A stretch of 64,000 bases of DNA from Lepturacanthus savala (GCA_030544235.1 CM060484.1:7669031-7733030); one strand, 5' to 3'; positions 11,051-24,136 are shown, counted from the first letter of the stretch. Program-made: numbers and translations. Notes: generated from the sequence alone by a model not told the origin.

Positions 11051-11906
11051 GGAGGGAGAAACATCACTAAATCATGCAGACAGTTTACCCAGAGAATTGT
11101 ATTGATACGATTTGTGTTTGATTTTTGTTTTTCCTTTTTATAGAGTAGGTAAGTCTGATTTTTTTTCTAGATTAACTACTGCACATTTAATTAAAACCAA
11201 TCCACCTGTCTCTAATGACAAAACGCCGTGATAGAGACACAAATTACAGCAGCCTGAAATAATGGCTCGGTTACAGACCATTGTTTGTTATGAATTACGC
11301 CGATACTTGCATCCGTTCCTAATGCTCCGCCTGCGCGCTCAACTAGAATCCATCTCGCACTTTTTTTTTTTTTTTTCTGATTTGTGCTGAGACAGTGAGC
11401 TTACAGTAGGAATGCAACCCGCCGCATTGTTGTCCACCCCCGCTCGATCAATCCAATCAAAATGATTAGCTAAAAGAGAGAGAGAGATGCAGGTGGGGAG
11501 GGGTGAGAGGGACGTCAGGGTGCGCAAACCAAAGCAAATTAAGGATGATGGGGATGAATGAGGGGAATCAGAGGATGAGGAGAACGAACAAAGTAAGATG
11601 TTGAGAGAAGGTTAGAGGAAAAAGAGACAAAAGGGAGCTGGGGAGGTAGTGAAATAAATTGTTTGACCCTCTAGGCGCCACTGTCGTCTTCAGCCGACAA
11701 GATGCAGCGCTGAATAAAAGGGCAGATTTTGTCAAACAGGATGTCAAATGTACCATTTTATCAGAGTGATATTGTCTAATAGATATTTAATAGATAGAAA
11801 ATATAGGAAAAAGTTGTGAACATAGTCTAAGGATAGTTTCATGCTATGTAAGTCAATGGGACTCCATTAGGTTGTATGCACTAGGAGTTTTCATTATTTG
11901 CATGTT
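11051..11906. other. No gene recognised
   Basis: A T run lies at about 11361-11377. A purine-rich stretch (GA-rich, with AGAGAGAGAGA) lies at about 11470-11640. Confidence 0.5.
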
Positions 11907-12023
11907 GTTGCCATATGTCAACAAATCTATTTTAGCATATTAAAAAAAAACTAACAAAATATCTATTATATCACAGCTTTTGGAAAAAAAATGAATATAA
12001 TGTAATTGTTGCCATATGGCAAC
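11907..12023. repeat. Paired palindromic motif GTTGCCATATGGCAAC
   Basis: The perfect 16-base palindrome GTTGCCATATGGCAAC lies at 12008-12023. A one-base variant, GTTGCCATATGTCAAC, lies at 11907-11922. The spacing is about 101 bases. It could be a protein-binding site pair or part of an unrecognised repeat. Confidence 0.5.
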
Positions 12024-14740
12024 ACTATGCAATAGAGGGTTAACATATGTGACAATTCATGAATAATCCAAGTTGGCTCCCGCCTCATCATGACGTCATA
12101 ATATTCAAAATAGATGGGTAAATTTAATCCCTACATAAACATAGGCTCATCCATAATGTCAATAGTAATGTGATAATAACTTTTAGGTTATAGCCTTTTG
12201 AATTTAAGATGTAAACATCAAACATCTGATGCCTAAATGGTTAATATGAATACAAAAATAGTCATATACTGAATGTAGGTAGAGAGTATGATAGTACAGG
12301 TGGTGGTGGGGTGCTGATCAAAAATAGAAACATCAAAGTGATACAAAACAACCTGTGCAATTGTGTGAGGCATCCCACCACTGCTTTAAATGACCCGAGC
12401 TCACACTGCCAGGCTCTACTGGATCCTGCAAAACCCAACAATTTGTGTTCCTTTCATGTTACGCGTTACCAATATGCTGCAAGCAGCAAAAGCCTTTCTA
12501 AGGTCATGCCTTTCTTTCTTATTCTTTTTTTTTGTTTTCACTTCCCCACTATATGCAAGGAAATAAAAAATGTTATGTCTACGACTGAAACGTAATATTA
12601 TTTCAATTAAATTACATTTTTCTTTTCTATTTCAGTATTTCCAGCAAATGCTTTTGTGTATATTTCTTGATCAAGTAAACATTACAGCAGGGAATATGCT
12701 CTGTGAAAATCAGGGCACATGTCGCTGATAAGAGGAATAAGCCGGGTGGTTCACATTTTTATTTATTTATTTTTTTTTTACACAAATGATTTAAACTGTA
12801 AACGGCATCGGACACTAAAGGTTTTCACTACAAAATCTAATTAAGTCCTAAGTGTCAATGTGTAAATTGTGAGATTTTTTTTCCTCTCATCCATCAGATA
12901 TTGATGATATATGTGATTTTTTTTTTTTTCCCCACTGTCCTGCTTTTACCTAGGGAGTCGTAAATCAACCTGCTTGTACTGATGGCCTCTGCTGCATGAG
13001 TCGTGTATGAGTTGACAGCGGATGCGGGTGTAGAAATAGAATAAAATATATACAATTGTGTTGGTGTAAGTGCATGTACATATACAATTATATTTTATTC
13101 GTGCAGTGCCCATAGGAAGTATGTATTCCTACAGAAATGCAGAAACTTAAGTAGATTTTTCATGTTTGGCCAATGAGAATGTGTTGGACTGTTATTCTTA
13201 ATAAATTGTACATTGGATAAGACATAGACGTAAAATGAGATAAGGAGAGACATCAACTAAAGATATTGTAAGAAAAAGGCTACAATTTATATTGAAAGTG
13301 TGGGTGCCAATCTACATATCAGTTTTTAAATTGTTTTGACAGGCAAAATAAAACAGGATTCTGTTCTGTTAAGTGATAGTGCTGGGATTTCCTGAGGGTC
13401 TGTGAACGCATCTTGGAGTAAGAAGGCTATGGCCCAGGATAGCCTGTGTTAGCGTTTGGAACTAATTAGCGCCTAAACCGGCTAACTTCTTAGCGTGCAT
13501 TTTTTTTGAGATGTTACAATACTTTAGTTACGTTGGCTGCACCATTGAAGCTTTGAATTGTAACGAAAGCACTGGGAAGCAACATGAGCAGTAGCACCAT
13601 GATACTTAACTTTACACTGGAACAAGAGTGCTGTGACACGCAAGCCTATGGGATTTGAAATTTTAATGATAATGAGGTTTTTTATTTCCATCCAAAAAAA
13701 ATTTGGATGAGCTGAGTTTGATCTGACAAACAGTCGGAGAGATATGTGAGCCACAGTCACATAAATGCTCTTTGCTTTAATAGATAGATGAACCAGCATT
13801 CTGAATTAAGGCTTCCCTGAGGTACACTGCACTTAATGTCTACTAATGTGCACCGCGTCATCAGTTTAAGTTGTTATGGATGTTAATAACCTCATTGTTC
13901 TCATTCTACTTCCTCATCGTTGGACGCACTTGCAATGATGGGAAGACTTGTGAATTCAACGCTGGCTCAGCGAAACAGGAACCTGTGAAACCTGTATGCG
14001 ACGCTAATAAAGTCTACCTAAAAGGAACATCTTTTTTTTCCTGTGTAAACGTCAAGTCGACCATTTAATGCGGCGCGTTATTAAATCGAAGCCGAGCGTA
14101 GGACCAGTGCCGCCTGCTGAACTGGCAGAAGGGAGATTAAGTGCAGGAAAAGCAAGCACAGTCACACACATACAAGCTGTGCTACTGTTTCCTGCCTATA
14201 CTGATTGTTTATTTCATATTAGATTTCCTTGCATTTGTTTTTTTTGTTTTTTTTTGCCCTTCAAGCCAAATATGTTCTAGCTGACTTCCACTTCTGAAAC
14301 TTGGATACCTCTTCAAACATTTACAACAGGTAAAATATACAAATTGACAATGTACACAATTATCACCAATAGTTACATACTGCATGAAGACGTGGGTGAA
14401 AGTTGGTTATTTATATTAAAATGGGTGATTCATACACACTAAGGACTCTTGCAGAGGATTATTTGGAATTGGCAAAGGGAGGTTTTAATTAGACTGGTCT
14501 AATGCGTCCATACCCTGTATGTCACGAATGCTAATTTGGAGTCATTTATTATGATTAAGGCTTGCAAAGATGAAATACACAGATTCAAAGTGAATTAGTT
14601 CACATATTGAGCAAGTCACTAACCCAGATCTTTAGGAGCATCTGCCTCTTGAAATGAAAATGTGTTTCTTGAGTTACGTGTTAGAGTAGAACACCACATA
14701 TGCTTGCGTAGATTTGTGGTTGAACCCCTTCAGCTTAGAG
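12024..14740. other. No gene recognised
   Basis: AT-rich sequence with T runs near 12767-12780 and 12920-12930. Short frames here are not protein-like. Confidence 0.5.
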
Positions 14741-15096
14741 CAGGGGTGTCAAACACGCGGCCCAGGGGCTAGAACCGGCTCATTAAAAGGTCAATCTGGC
14801 CCCTTGGATGACTGTAAGTGTGACAAAAAAATGCACCAGTTCCCATTTCTTTACTGAAATGTGAAGTCAGTGAGAATCTGTCAGGACTCAGGGGATAAAA
14901 TATTAACAGTTTTGATTTGTAATTGGATTGTAAGGAGGGGGATAAGTTCACCTGCTGCTTAAAAACTGAATATTGGTCATTAAGTAAATGTCTTTCACTG
15001 AAATACAGCAGTAGACTGACCAAATATGGAACATCTGAGACGTTGCATTTTTTTCTTATAACTTCTGTTTTATAAATTGAAGGTGAATTAATCCTT

Positions 15097-15098
<2 letters not shown>
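14741..15098 (+). mobile_element. hAT-type element, right end missing
   Basis: It begins with the same terminal sequence as 31697-32151, CAGGGGTGTCAAACACGCGG, and shares CTTGGATGACTGTAAGTGTGACAA, ATGTCTTTCACTGAAATACAGCAGTAGACT-like and TAAATTGAAGG blocks. The match stops where an (AT)n tract begins. The right terminal repeat is absent, so the element is truncated. Confidence 0.75.

Positions 15099-15137
<39 letters not shown>
15099..15137. repeat. (AT)n microsatellite
   Basis: A perfect AT tract at the broken edge of the hAT copy. Confidence 0.95.
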
Positions 15138-15142
<5 letters not shown>

Positions 15143-15478
15143 CAACAACATAAGTAGCTATTAACACACATGAATGGCTATTAACATGATACGACATCTT
15201 TAAAAAAAAACAGACAGCTGCTGTTCATTCAGTTTTGTGATCTACGCATCATGTTATTAACAATATGGACATTCATTGCATAATTAAAGTATTGTGTGTT
15301 TATTTAATCAGAAACAAAGCTGTTTCATTTAGTAAACCAGCAGGTATTTTTTTTTGTCCTTGGCTAGTTTTTTTCCTCAGTTTGTGTGCATGTGAACTCC
15401 ATTACTTTTCTCCTGCTGTGAACACTATGTGTCCGATGTGTCGTGCCCTGCTTGAAAAGTGTGTGCTTGAGACATGAC

Positions 15479-15479
<1 letters not shown>

Positions 15480-15514
<35 letters not shown>

Positions 15515-15664
15515 CAGAAAGATAGGTACAAAAAAAGCTGTATGAAGAAATAGCCCCACAAATACACACACGAGTAAATAGACGACAACTGCTGGAGGTG
15601 AAAAAAAACAAGCCTTGCAAAGAACACACACACACGCACACACACACAGAGATACACACACACA
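15480..15664. repeat. Two (CA)n microsatellites
   Basis: A perfect CA run occupies about 15480-15511, and interrupted CA repeats (ACGC and AGAGAT interruptions) occupy 15626-15664. The Cys/Val-rich minus-strand frames here are translations of these repeats. Confidence 0.95.
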
Positions 15665-17830
15665 TATTCAGTGGGATATCACAAAGTGGTGCCCAGCATG
15701 GGATATAGTTGAGAAAAAAGAAAAAAAAAGCTAGACATAACCTCTATGGGGGACTGAAGTAACAGTTTCAATTCTTTCTTCTAACATGACAGACAATAGG
15801 TGTAAACACGTCTATGCAAAGCAGCAGAGAATCATTTACGTCAATGTTGACGTGTCAATCACACTAAATACTTGTGTCTACTGGTGTGTGTTGGATGTGT
15901 AATCAGACTTATCCTTTTCACAACCAGAGATTTAAAGGGGATCTTGTGGTAAATAAAACACAGACTACACTCACATGAAGATGCGGCAAACGACGCAAAA
16001 CACAAACTGGATGTTGCAATGGACTGGAGGAGAAAAAGGAGGATGGACAATAGTCCAGATGTTATTTTGTCCAGACAAAAACTCTTATGGAATTTTTAAA
16101 AAAAAGAAAAAAAAATGCTTCAGGTGACTCACTGAACACTTTTTGTTTGCTTCACACAGCAATGACAAAATGATTTTTGTTTTTCATAGACTGGATGAAG
16201 GGAAGATTGGCTGTGCTGGTTGGCACAAATGGTCCAGTGCATCCCACCTGATACTGTGATGGTACAAAGAGGAAAGAGGTAGCGGTAATTTACAGCTCCA
16301 CCAGCCCTGACTTTCCCCTTCTCAAACTTATTCACCAGAGCAGCAGTATATGTTTACTATACGGAGCTTTAGATTTAATCCTGAGTTTCTGCTATGATTT
16401 TTTTTTGCATTGTATGCAACCAATATAACATGCTGTATATTACAAAGGACGGAAACATATGTAACGTGTTATATAATGAACCAAATCTTTGATTTCTACT
16501 CATTTTCCAAAATGTTTCAACATTAAATTTGTCTAATTCTTTTTCTGGTTGACCATGAGGCTCATTCTGCCCCAGCCAACATGCCACCATGCCAAGGGTA
16601 TAACAAACGTGCGATAAATACCAGGATTAGGCAGCCTCGGTGGAATGCCTCAGGGTCTTGTTTTGTACAGCAAATTCTTTTCAATTCAAACAACAATCTG
16701 CTGTTTCAGAGAATGCATGTGTAATAGCTTGTGTGCCTTGAGTTTCGTTCGTTTCGCCAATTTACCTTTGTTTCTTACTGGAAAATGCAACATTTTAAGA
16801 TGGTTTCAGCAATGAAAGGTGTTTTGATAACATGTCTAGGAAGAAATTTGTATTTCATGTTCAGAAACTCTGTTCAGTGAATGCATCATGATGTTTAGTT
16901 TGCTTGTTATTATGAGAATCCTCATAGATTCTGGCCTTGTGACGGTTTCTATGGAAGCTGCTATGACGTTTGCATTTCAAAATAATATTAATGTCCGATA
17001 ACCTAATAAAAATGTTGAAAATATAAATGTTATTAAAATGTAATAACTAAACTTATAACGAATAAGTTACTACAGTTTTAGCAAAATCGTAGACTATTAG
17101 TTCAAAATTCATTATGATATTGGCCAATTATTATGTTATTGGCCCATTACAGGGCAAATTTAATATATTATCGGCCATTATTACATCATCGGCTGCTACA
17201 GTGCCTCAGGGAAAGACTGAATCCAGAATTAAGGTCATCGGTTTTAACTATTTCTAAATATTTAAAATTATTTCCAGAAGGCTTCCACAGTGTGATTAGG
17301 TGTTGTGGGTGGACTTGGCCCCTTTCGACTACTGTTTTTTGATTTTTCTGCCATCAGTGGGCTTCGTTCCATTTCCAAAACGGCTGCCAGTCGGCCGCAA
17401 AACCCGAATCCAAACGCCATTATCTTTGTTAAGAAAGGGAGTTTTATAGCCTGCGATTGTAAAACGTGAAGTGGCTCATTTAGTTTTATATTTCCAAGAA
17501 TATGTGGCTTAATTAACATTGAGTCATCCAATAAAGCACTCCAAATGCCCCTGTGTGTGTGTTTGTGTGCATCAAATCTTGTACCGTGGCCATATAAACG
17601 GGATGAAGCAGGACTTTACATAGCACATCCCTCATTGAATACCTGTCACTTTCATATTTCATCAAACTGGACTCGGGCCATAACACCTCATATCTATATT
17701 CCCAATGACAGCTGATAACAACCATGTAATCAGCTGATAACATTTGGAGCGGGTGGCGCCGATAAATCAGTACGTGGCAGATAGATTTCAGGTTTTTATA
17801 TGTAGGGATTTTTTTTTTTTTAATAAACAG
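15665..17830. other. No gene recognised
   Basis: Mostly unique AT-rich sequence. At about 17115-17200 the phrases ATTGGCC, ATTATCGGCC and ATCATCGGC recur, suggesting an old dispersed repeat that I cannot name. A CG-containing segment at 17690-17790 (GCTGATAACA twice, then GGCGCCGATAAATCAGTACG) is more structured than its surroundings. Confidence 0.4.
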
Positions 17831-17916
17831 GGAAGTGGTCCACAAGTTGCAAACGACACATACAAATAATCTTTCTGTGAACCGACTCAGAACATCTGGG
17901 ACATCTGTCGCCCGCT
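17831..17916 (+). other. Possible exon, plus-strand reading
   Basis: A run of about 15 T then AATAAACAG at 17830 forms an acceptor-like site. GTAAGT at 17917-17922 is a perfect donor core. Between them one frame is open (EVVHKLQTTHTNNLSVNRLR and onward). It overlaps the competing minus-strand exon call, so at most one is likely real. No homology is recognised. Confidence 0.15.
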
Positions 17917-17983
17917 GTAAGTCTGCGTCCACTCCACCTGCAGCTTCAACGCGTTGTTGGCCTCCAGCCTCTCAGTGTAGAGT
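17887..17983 (-). CDS. Possible terminal coding exon, unidentified protein
   Basis: On the minus strand a pyrimidine tract (complement of about 18023-18050) is followed by a branch-point-like CTGAC. There is no further AG until GCTGCAG at 17984. The frame after it reads LYTERLEANNALKLQVEW, then TQTYSGRQMSQMF and TGA at 17887-17889, 31 codons in all. The first half has an amphipathic, coiled-coil-like pattern, and its codons end almost entirely in G or C, unlike the AT-rich flanks. An alternative is an internal 46-bp exon ending at CAG before GTGGAG, a weak donor. An ATTAAA followed by an A run lies about 70 bases past the stop. I do not recognise the protein, no other exons were found, and a processed pseudogene or chance is possible. 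Confidence 0.3.
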
Positions 17984-18109
17984 CTGCAGCGAGGCACGCG
18001 TCACACGGGTCAGTCATGAAGGTTAAAAAAAAGACAGAGGAAGGGGGTCACTGTAGATTATCATCCTTTCTGTCACTCTGTCTACTGCCCCTCAAGGCTT
18101 AAACAAGAG

Positions 18110-18111
<2 letters not shown>

Positions 18112-18163
<52 letters not shown>
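18112..18163. repeat. (CA)n microsatellite, about 26 units
   Basis: A perfect CA tract of about 52 bases. Confidence 0.97.
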
Positions 18164-18165
<2 letters not shown>

Positions 18166-18778
18166 AAAGCACATATTCTAAGATTTGCACACACTTCAGG
18201 CCACGATGACGACCGATGAGGACAATGTCAACCGGTACAAGAGACTTTTTCTTTTCTTTTTACCATGTCCACCAATTGCTTTCACTTCAGTCTCTTCATA
18301 TTTATTTCACTAAAGTTCTAGTTATTTGACACTGGATTTTGCACAAATATGACATATGATTAGTAATAAAGTTATAGACATGAAGCACAAAAGTGCTTTT
18401 TTTTCATTTTGTGAGGAAACCTTTAAACCTGTTTTATTCATTGTTTTTATTCGTTCATTCCTTATTTATATTCCTTATGTTCTTTTTATGATATGAATGT
18501 GGTCATAAGGTGAGTTTGCATTATGAGCCCTCCTTGGGTTTCTTACCTCACCGGCACAATTATTTTGTGTTGAATGTATGTCTTGAAACATAAAGACACC
18601 CAACTATTTCTTCTCTCTTGTGCAAACAAGTAAATTACAAATTCCACATATGAGGCGTGACCCCTGGCTCTGCATTTGTGCATCTCTAGGTTTGCCTCTT
18701 TCTCTCTCTCTCTGTTTCTTTTCTCTTTTCTGTGATCAGGCTGGTATCTCAGTGATATCTAGCCATTTTTTTTCCCAG
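18164..18778. other. No gene recognised
   Basis: Unique-looking AT-rich sequence with a CT-rich segment at about 18690-18735. Confidence 0.5.
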
Positions 18779-18930
18779 GTTCTCTGCTTTCCTCCTGCCA
18801 TCAAAGACATGCAGGTCTAATACTCCTGTCAGTTTCCCCCTGGTATAAGACCTGCAGCTGTCCACTGCTCTGATTGTGTAGGATGGGTCAAAATGCAGAG
18901 AATGAATTTCCCCACAGGGATCAATATAGT
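18779..18930 (+). mobile_element. LINE/SINE 3'-tail fragment
   Basis: CTTTCCTCCTGCCATCAAAGACATGCAGG resembles the middle of the SINE at 32722-33085. GGATGGGTCAAAATGCAGAG, then AATTTCCCCACAGGGATCAATA, is the tail commonly seen on fish retroposons. No tRNA-like head is attached, so it is a 5'-truncated piece. Confidence 0.6.
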
Positions 18931-21179
18931 ACTTGTCTTTCTTTTTCTTTCCTCCCTCTGTCTCCGTCTCTTCCTCTCTTACTTGCAGCATCAGCAGGAT
19001 TTGCCACAAAAGGTCAGATGTTAATGGGAATTTTTTTTTATTTACATAATCTCCTTCTTCGGTCCTGATCTACAAAGATCCTTAATAAATAGCACTCCAT
19101 CATTCTAAAGGAATAGATGCAATTCCAAAAGAACATATGGTTAATGGAGTTCACATCAGACAGGCTCTAAAGAGACTCCTGACCACTGATTTTTTTTTGT
19201 TTAATGTGTTTATGGGTCATCAAAATACAGCCTGCAAAAATCTTAGTTTTTTTGTACTGTTTAATATTTCACATAAATTTCAATGCATTTTTTTCCCCTG
19301 AGAATTTGTGTGCCAGCATGTTGTGGTAGATAAATGAATAAAAGTAAAATATCCACTTACTGTACACAAACACCAGCAACCTTTGATGCAGCAAAGGTGC
19401 AAAGAAGGTCACCAGTTCTCAGCAGGCTTGTTTAAAAGTCAAAAGGATTAGACTGCAAGAAAAAAAAGGACATTGTGACTTTTAGGTATTTTAAAGCCAG
19501 GTGTTCTTACTAAGATGAGTTTTTTTTTTTAGTTTGATAAACAAAAATAAATATTATAGATTAAAAATATACGTTTTCATCACTGGGTTCCTTTTTTCAC
19601 TCCCCTCAAATGACATTCATTCATTCAGATGCAATTATTCAGAGATGAGTTTAATTTCTAACAGGAACACATGAGATTTAGGAGACTTCATGATGTCCCA
19701 GTAACTCAACTGAGTTACTGGTACAGCTTGACAAGGGGAAGTCAGGTGCTGCTCAGTCCAGGTTTGCATTCCAAATCATCCTCGAACATGAATTTCTCAG
19801 CGGCCTGAAGCCGTGCCAACAGCCCAGGGGGCCAGCAGTTCTGGCTCTGTACCACACTTTGCCTGAACTCTGAAAATCTAACCACAATTTAGGAGAAAAC
19901 CAAGGATTAGATTTCCCCACAGTTCTGAGTATCTCATAACTTCTGCCACTAATATGATCAAAACTGAGCCTTTTGTTTTGCACATTGCATTACAATGCAC
20001 ACTTTGTATTGTGGGTGAAGTATTATTATTAGAGTAGATTAAATATACTATTGTCACATTTCATTAATTGTTTGTGTTTTTTTCCCCCCACGTGATCTAT
20101 TTTCACTGGTGATTCAGCATCTGTGGTGTGAGATGTGTGTGTCTCTCTACAACCTGAACCAGAGATCCAGCTCTGAGATGTGAATTCCAATATGCAATGG
20201 AATTATGTGTATGACCCGGAGCTCGATTGGAAGCAGAGGGCTTGAACGTTCAATATTCCCCAAACTGCAAAATAAGCATGTGTACCCAACAACAGTCCCA
20301 ACAGTGATTACAGAATCAGCCAAACCGAGGATTTGAAAACGGGGTTAACAGAAATATAACGTGATCAGCAAACGCGCCTCAAACAACTTTATGTAGCACA
20401 GCACTGAAACCAAACACCTTGTCGCATTGTGTATGACAAAGCTGTATTTTCACCAAAAGGGAATCGTATCATGCTTTGGGGGAGATTTTCTGTCGAATGT
20501 CGTTGTTAAACAAAAGCCAGGGCTTCAGCTTGCTCTGAACCTCACTTAATCCTCAGGATGGCGTTAGGCTGTTGGCTCATGCCCACAAACGGGTATCTGT
20601 TCTGTAGCCGTGGTTGCTAAGGTTGTTTCCAGGGGTTCTTTATATTATCCACTTGCATATTTAGGATCAGAATCCATTTCAAACATGAAATAAGAAATTC
20701 ATGTTCCTGGATAAAAAAGCAATGGACTTTTCCTATAATATTAGGTCTAATGTATTCAATTTAACCTCAGCTGAACATGTGTTAAAGGGAAAGTGATGCA
20801 CTCTGACGTCAAAGGATGGATATCCAAATTTTGTCTCTGTTTTCCCTCAAATTTGACCCAATGCACATATATTTCCTGTTAAGTTTTTTTTTTCTCCATT
20901 CCTCCATCGTTACCTCATTGACAACAGAAAATCAATCAAACTCTCTGGCATTGTTACTAGCGACTGTTCGAAGCTGCGAGCTGAACCTCGCCTCAGGGTC
21001 TTTGTGGAATCTGAATCTTTAAAACATGTTTCTTCTTTCCTCTTATAACTTTCAGAATCACCTTTGTCGAGATGTGCATGACCAGTCAACCTGTGGGTGG
21101 TACATGGAGGTCCACTTATACTTTAGATTAGAAGAAATATCCCTCTGACCAACGGGCAATGTCCCTGGATACCCTTAAA
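18931..21179. other. No gene recognised; one weak open frame
   Basis: A plus-strand frame at 19757-19873 (FQIILEHEFLSGLKPCQQP) looks somewhat protein-like but lacks a convincing acceptor. The block at 20400-20660 retains CG dinucleotides (GGCGTTAGG, CCGTGGTTGCTAAGGTTGTTTCC) and could be regulatory. Otherwise nothing was recognised. Confidence 0.35.
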
Positions 21180-21205
21180 CACACACACACACACGCACAC
21201 ACACG
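21180..21205. repeat. Short interrupted (CA)n tract
   Basis: CA repeats interrupted by ACGC. Confidence 0.9.
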
Positions 21206-22047
21206 CGAAAAGCCAAACCATTACTTACATCCACTTAAAAATTAAGTGCTTCTAGGCAATTAAAACATAGCCATATTTATTTCCACTTTTCCACCTTTGC
21301 ACTATTCCCTCCATATAATATATAGAATATATATGAATGGCGACAGTTTAGGTGTCGTGGGAAATCACAAAAGCTGAAGTGAGGTGCATGAGATTGAGAG
21401 AGCTGGGAGTTTTTGTTTTTTTTTGTGAAAGTCTTTCGAGTGCAAGTACAGCAGGACTTCCTGCTCACATATCAGTGAACTCTGTAAAATGTGGGCTGCA
21501 GTGGCTTTTCATTAACTGTCTTGCAGTGTGCCAGTCTGACCCCCATGGTCTGACTGGCATGAATTATGCTTCATAGTTACATAAGTTTTGCCTTGAGCCA
21601 AACTCGGCGGGAGGAATGGATGCCGGTTTTCGAATCCAATTAGAAGTTGTTAGGTAATTTAAACATCAGTGATTTAGTAGTAACGATTTTCCAGATGTTG
21701 CACAGGAGAACATGTGCGCGCATGACATTTTGAGGAACTCGGGTTCACTCTGGACTATTATTCAATCGGGTAAAATAGGATTCGCTTGAAGTTGCTGATG
21801 TCATCAGTTGTCAGTAATGGCTACTTACTGGAACGCATCAGTCACAGCACACGTCATGTATGACTGCATGGCTGATGTGATGTTAATCTTTGTGATTACC
21901 GGCCTCTAGTATTGCCCAGTCACCCAAAACCACACACACGCAAATACACACAAGCCTTTAGCTTCATTGTGCAAATTCAAGTTCACTCTCAGAGAGATGA
22001 CACAAGGGCATATGTTATTTGCTCACCAAATTTGGTCCAGTCATAAA
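21206..22047. other. No gene; possible regulatory block
   Basis: At about 21590-21900 CG dinucleotides and homeobox-like sites are kept (CCAATTAGAAG, TTGCTGATGTCATCAG, AATCGGG). This looks more constrained than its flanks, but only comparison with other fish could show that. Confidence 0.25.
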
Positions 22048-22083
22048 CAGTGACACACACACACACACATACACACACACACA
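22048..22083. repeat. (CA)n microsatellite
   Basis: CA repeats with one AT interruption. Confidence 0.93.
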
Positions 22084-23960
22084 ATTATACCACATAGCTG
22101 TTGTGACTCGACTATGACAACCTTGAAATGGGTAACATATTTTTAACATATGTTCTAACCTTAAAGGATCAGGCCATTTTTTATTTATTCATTTTGTTTT
22201 GTATGTCCAGTTGTCCACCTTTAATGAATACGAGGCAGAAAATGATTTTGTGACATCACAACTCATTTGAAAACCAATCATTGGCCAGTATACATGAGAG
22301 ATGTGGAAATATGCATCCTCCAGTTAAAATACACTGAGAATAGACCTTTAAGTGAAAGAGGAGACAGCTTGTGTCCGGCAGTTAAATGTTAGAAATGTAA
22401 AATATGTTGCATATTCATAGATTCTTGAGATTTCAGTTAGAGGATCTGAGTAGATTTAATTTTAAGGAGAAAAAAATCATTTAAAAGCAGAACATAACAC
22501 ATAATTATTTTGTGTAAGTCACTGTTCTTGTTACCATGTGGGTGTCTGAATCTGCCACTCAGCTTGCCCCCTTTTAACAGCTCCCAAAGCCCCACCCCTG
22601 AAGGGTAATTACCCACCCCAAGGTGCTCCCAATATCCTAATCAGTGGCCTCTAACCCTCTGTTCCTGGTAAGAAACAACCACACCAAACATGAGCACTTA
22701 TTTGATACATCTCACACATACAGGAAGCATTGCAATTTCACACATTTCATCCCTAGGCATAGTCAGCTGCTACTCAGTGACAGTTCTGTTGTGGATCCTG
22801 CCTCCTCTGTAGTGTCACTGAATGAAAGCCATTTGGAAATAGCATCTGTTAAATTGAATTTTAGAAACATTTAAGGATGAGCAAAAGTGACATCTCACAC
22901 TGCTTTATCACTGTGTCCACACAGTGTGTGTGTGTGACCTTACAAACAGCACCAGGAATTACCTTTGGCATCCATTCTCCTATAATCAGTTGTAATTGAG
23001 GAGTTTAAAGCAGTTCATTTTACAACTATGATATACATGTTGTCACCGAAATGCTTTAGGGCTTAATGTTCATCATCGCCTTTTCAACAGACATCAAAAC
23101 CTTGTCATCTGAGCATCTTACCAGCTCCGAAATACCAATAATAATTCATTAGAGAGTGCATTTATAAGCCATCTGCTTGGATAAATAAAATAAAATCCCT
23201 CTCAAATATTTTCCACCGCACAGCTTGTTTTGCCGTTATAAAAGATTATACATCGTAATCAATACGGATGGTAGACATGGAAACAGAAGCAGTTACTAAA
23301 ATGCATTTAGTTCTAAGGCTCATTGCCACATGAGGGCAATTTGGCTCACAGGCAGGATTTTGAAAAGATACAGCAAATAAACGCTATAGATATCACATCC
23401 GAACAAATCCAATGACGCACGGAATTTTCAGGGAAGTATCGCATTTTAAAACCCAGGCAGAGATGCATTAGTTTCTAGACTCTTTTTTTTTTGTTTCTGT
23501 GTTAGAATCATCCCCATTATACTGCTCACCGATTGTATCCTAAGGGTGGGCTGAGTCTGTGTCTGTGTTCAGGGTACAGACAAACACAAATACACAGAAA
23601 ACCACAAAAAGAAGAGGAAAACGTGATGCATAAAACTCCGATAAATGTCACAAAACAAGCAAGCATGTGAAAAAACTTTGTTTCCTGCAGGTTTTGCTGT
23701 TATTCCACCAACAACAGCTGCTTTAATTAGCTGAATGGGACAGCCACAAATTGCCCTCTGCAGCAATTAACAAGACTCAAGGTCTTGCACTAAACATCGA
23801 GCTGTAAATTGAAGTGATTGCTTTCATGTATAGTACATAATATATTTGGTGGAATGACCTAGCAGTCTTCAGATTTAATTACTGTCATCATGCATAGCTG
23901 TAGCACAAATAGCTAGTTTTGCATACAAACAAATTCCATACATAACATACATAACATTAG
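22084..23960. other. No gene recognised
   Basis: This holds the perfect palindrome GGGTAATTACCC at 22603-22614, repeated at 26589-26600. The rest is unique-looking AT-rich DNA. Confidence 0.5.
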
Positions 23961-24136
23961 AGATATCTACAATGATATTCTTCCTATCCACAATTGTTAT
24001 TTCAGATATCCACAACTACAATTGTCCTAGGACAAATGACATTACTTTTGCCATTCATGTGTATAGGGTTTCTCATTACAGATATCTACAATTCACTTTG
24101 AGATATCTGCTATTGACGATATTAATTTCAGATAGT
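23961..24136 (+). repeat. AGATATCTACAA-type imperfect repeat cluster
   Basis: AGATATC followed by T/CACAA recurs at 23961, 24004 and 24080, with a variant at 24101 (AGATATCTGC) and AGATAG at 24130. Spacing is irregular (21-76 bases). This resembles a known kind of fish dispersed repeat built from this motif, but I cannot name the family. Confidence 0.6.

Noticed and set aside
15402..15665. Overlapping Cys/Val-rich minus-strand frames
   Set aside because: They translate (CA)n microsatellites in several frames and have no domain or start context.
18112..18163. CRISPR-like or satellite array
   Set aside because: It is a pure dinucleotide microsatellite without spacers.
19757..19873. Plus-strand exon FQIILEHEFLSGLKPC
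   Set aside because: The AG before it lacks a pyrimidine tract and no partner exon was seen.
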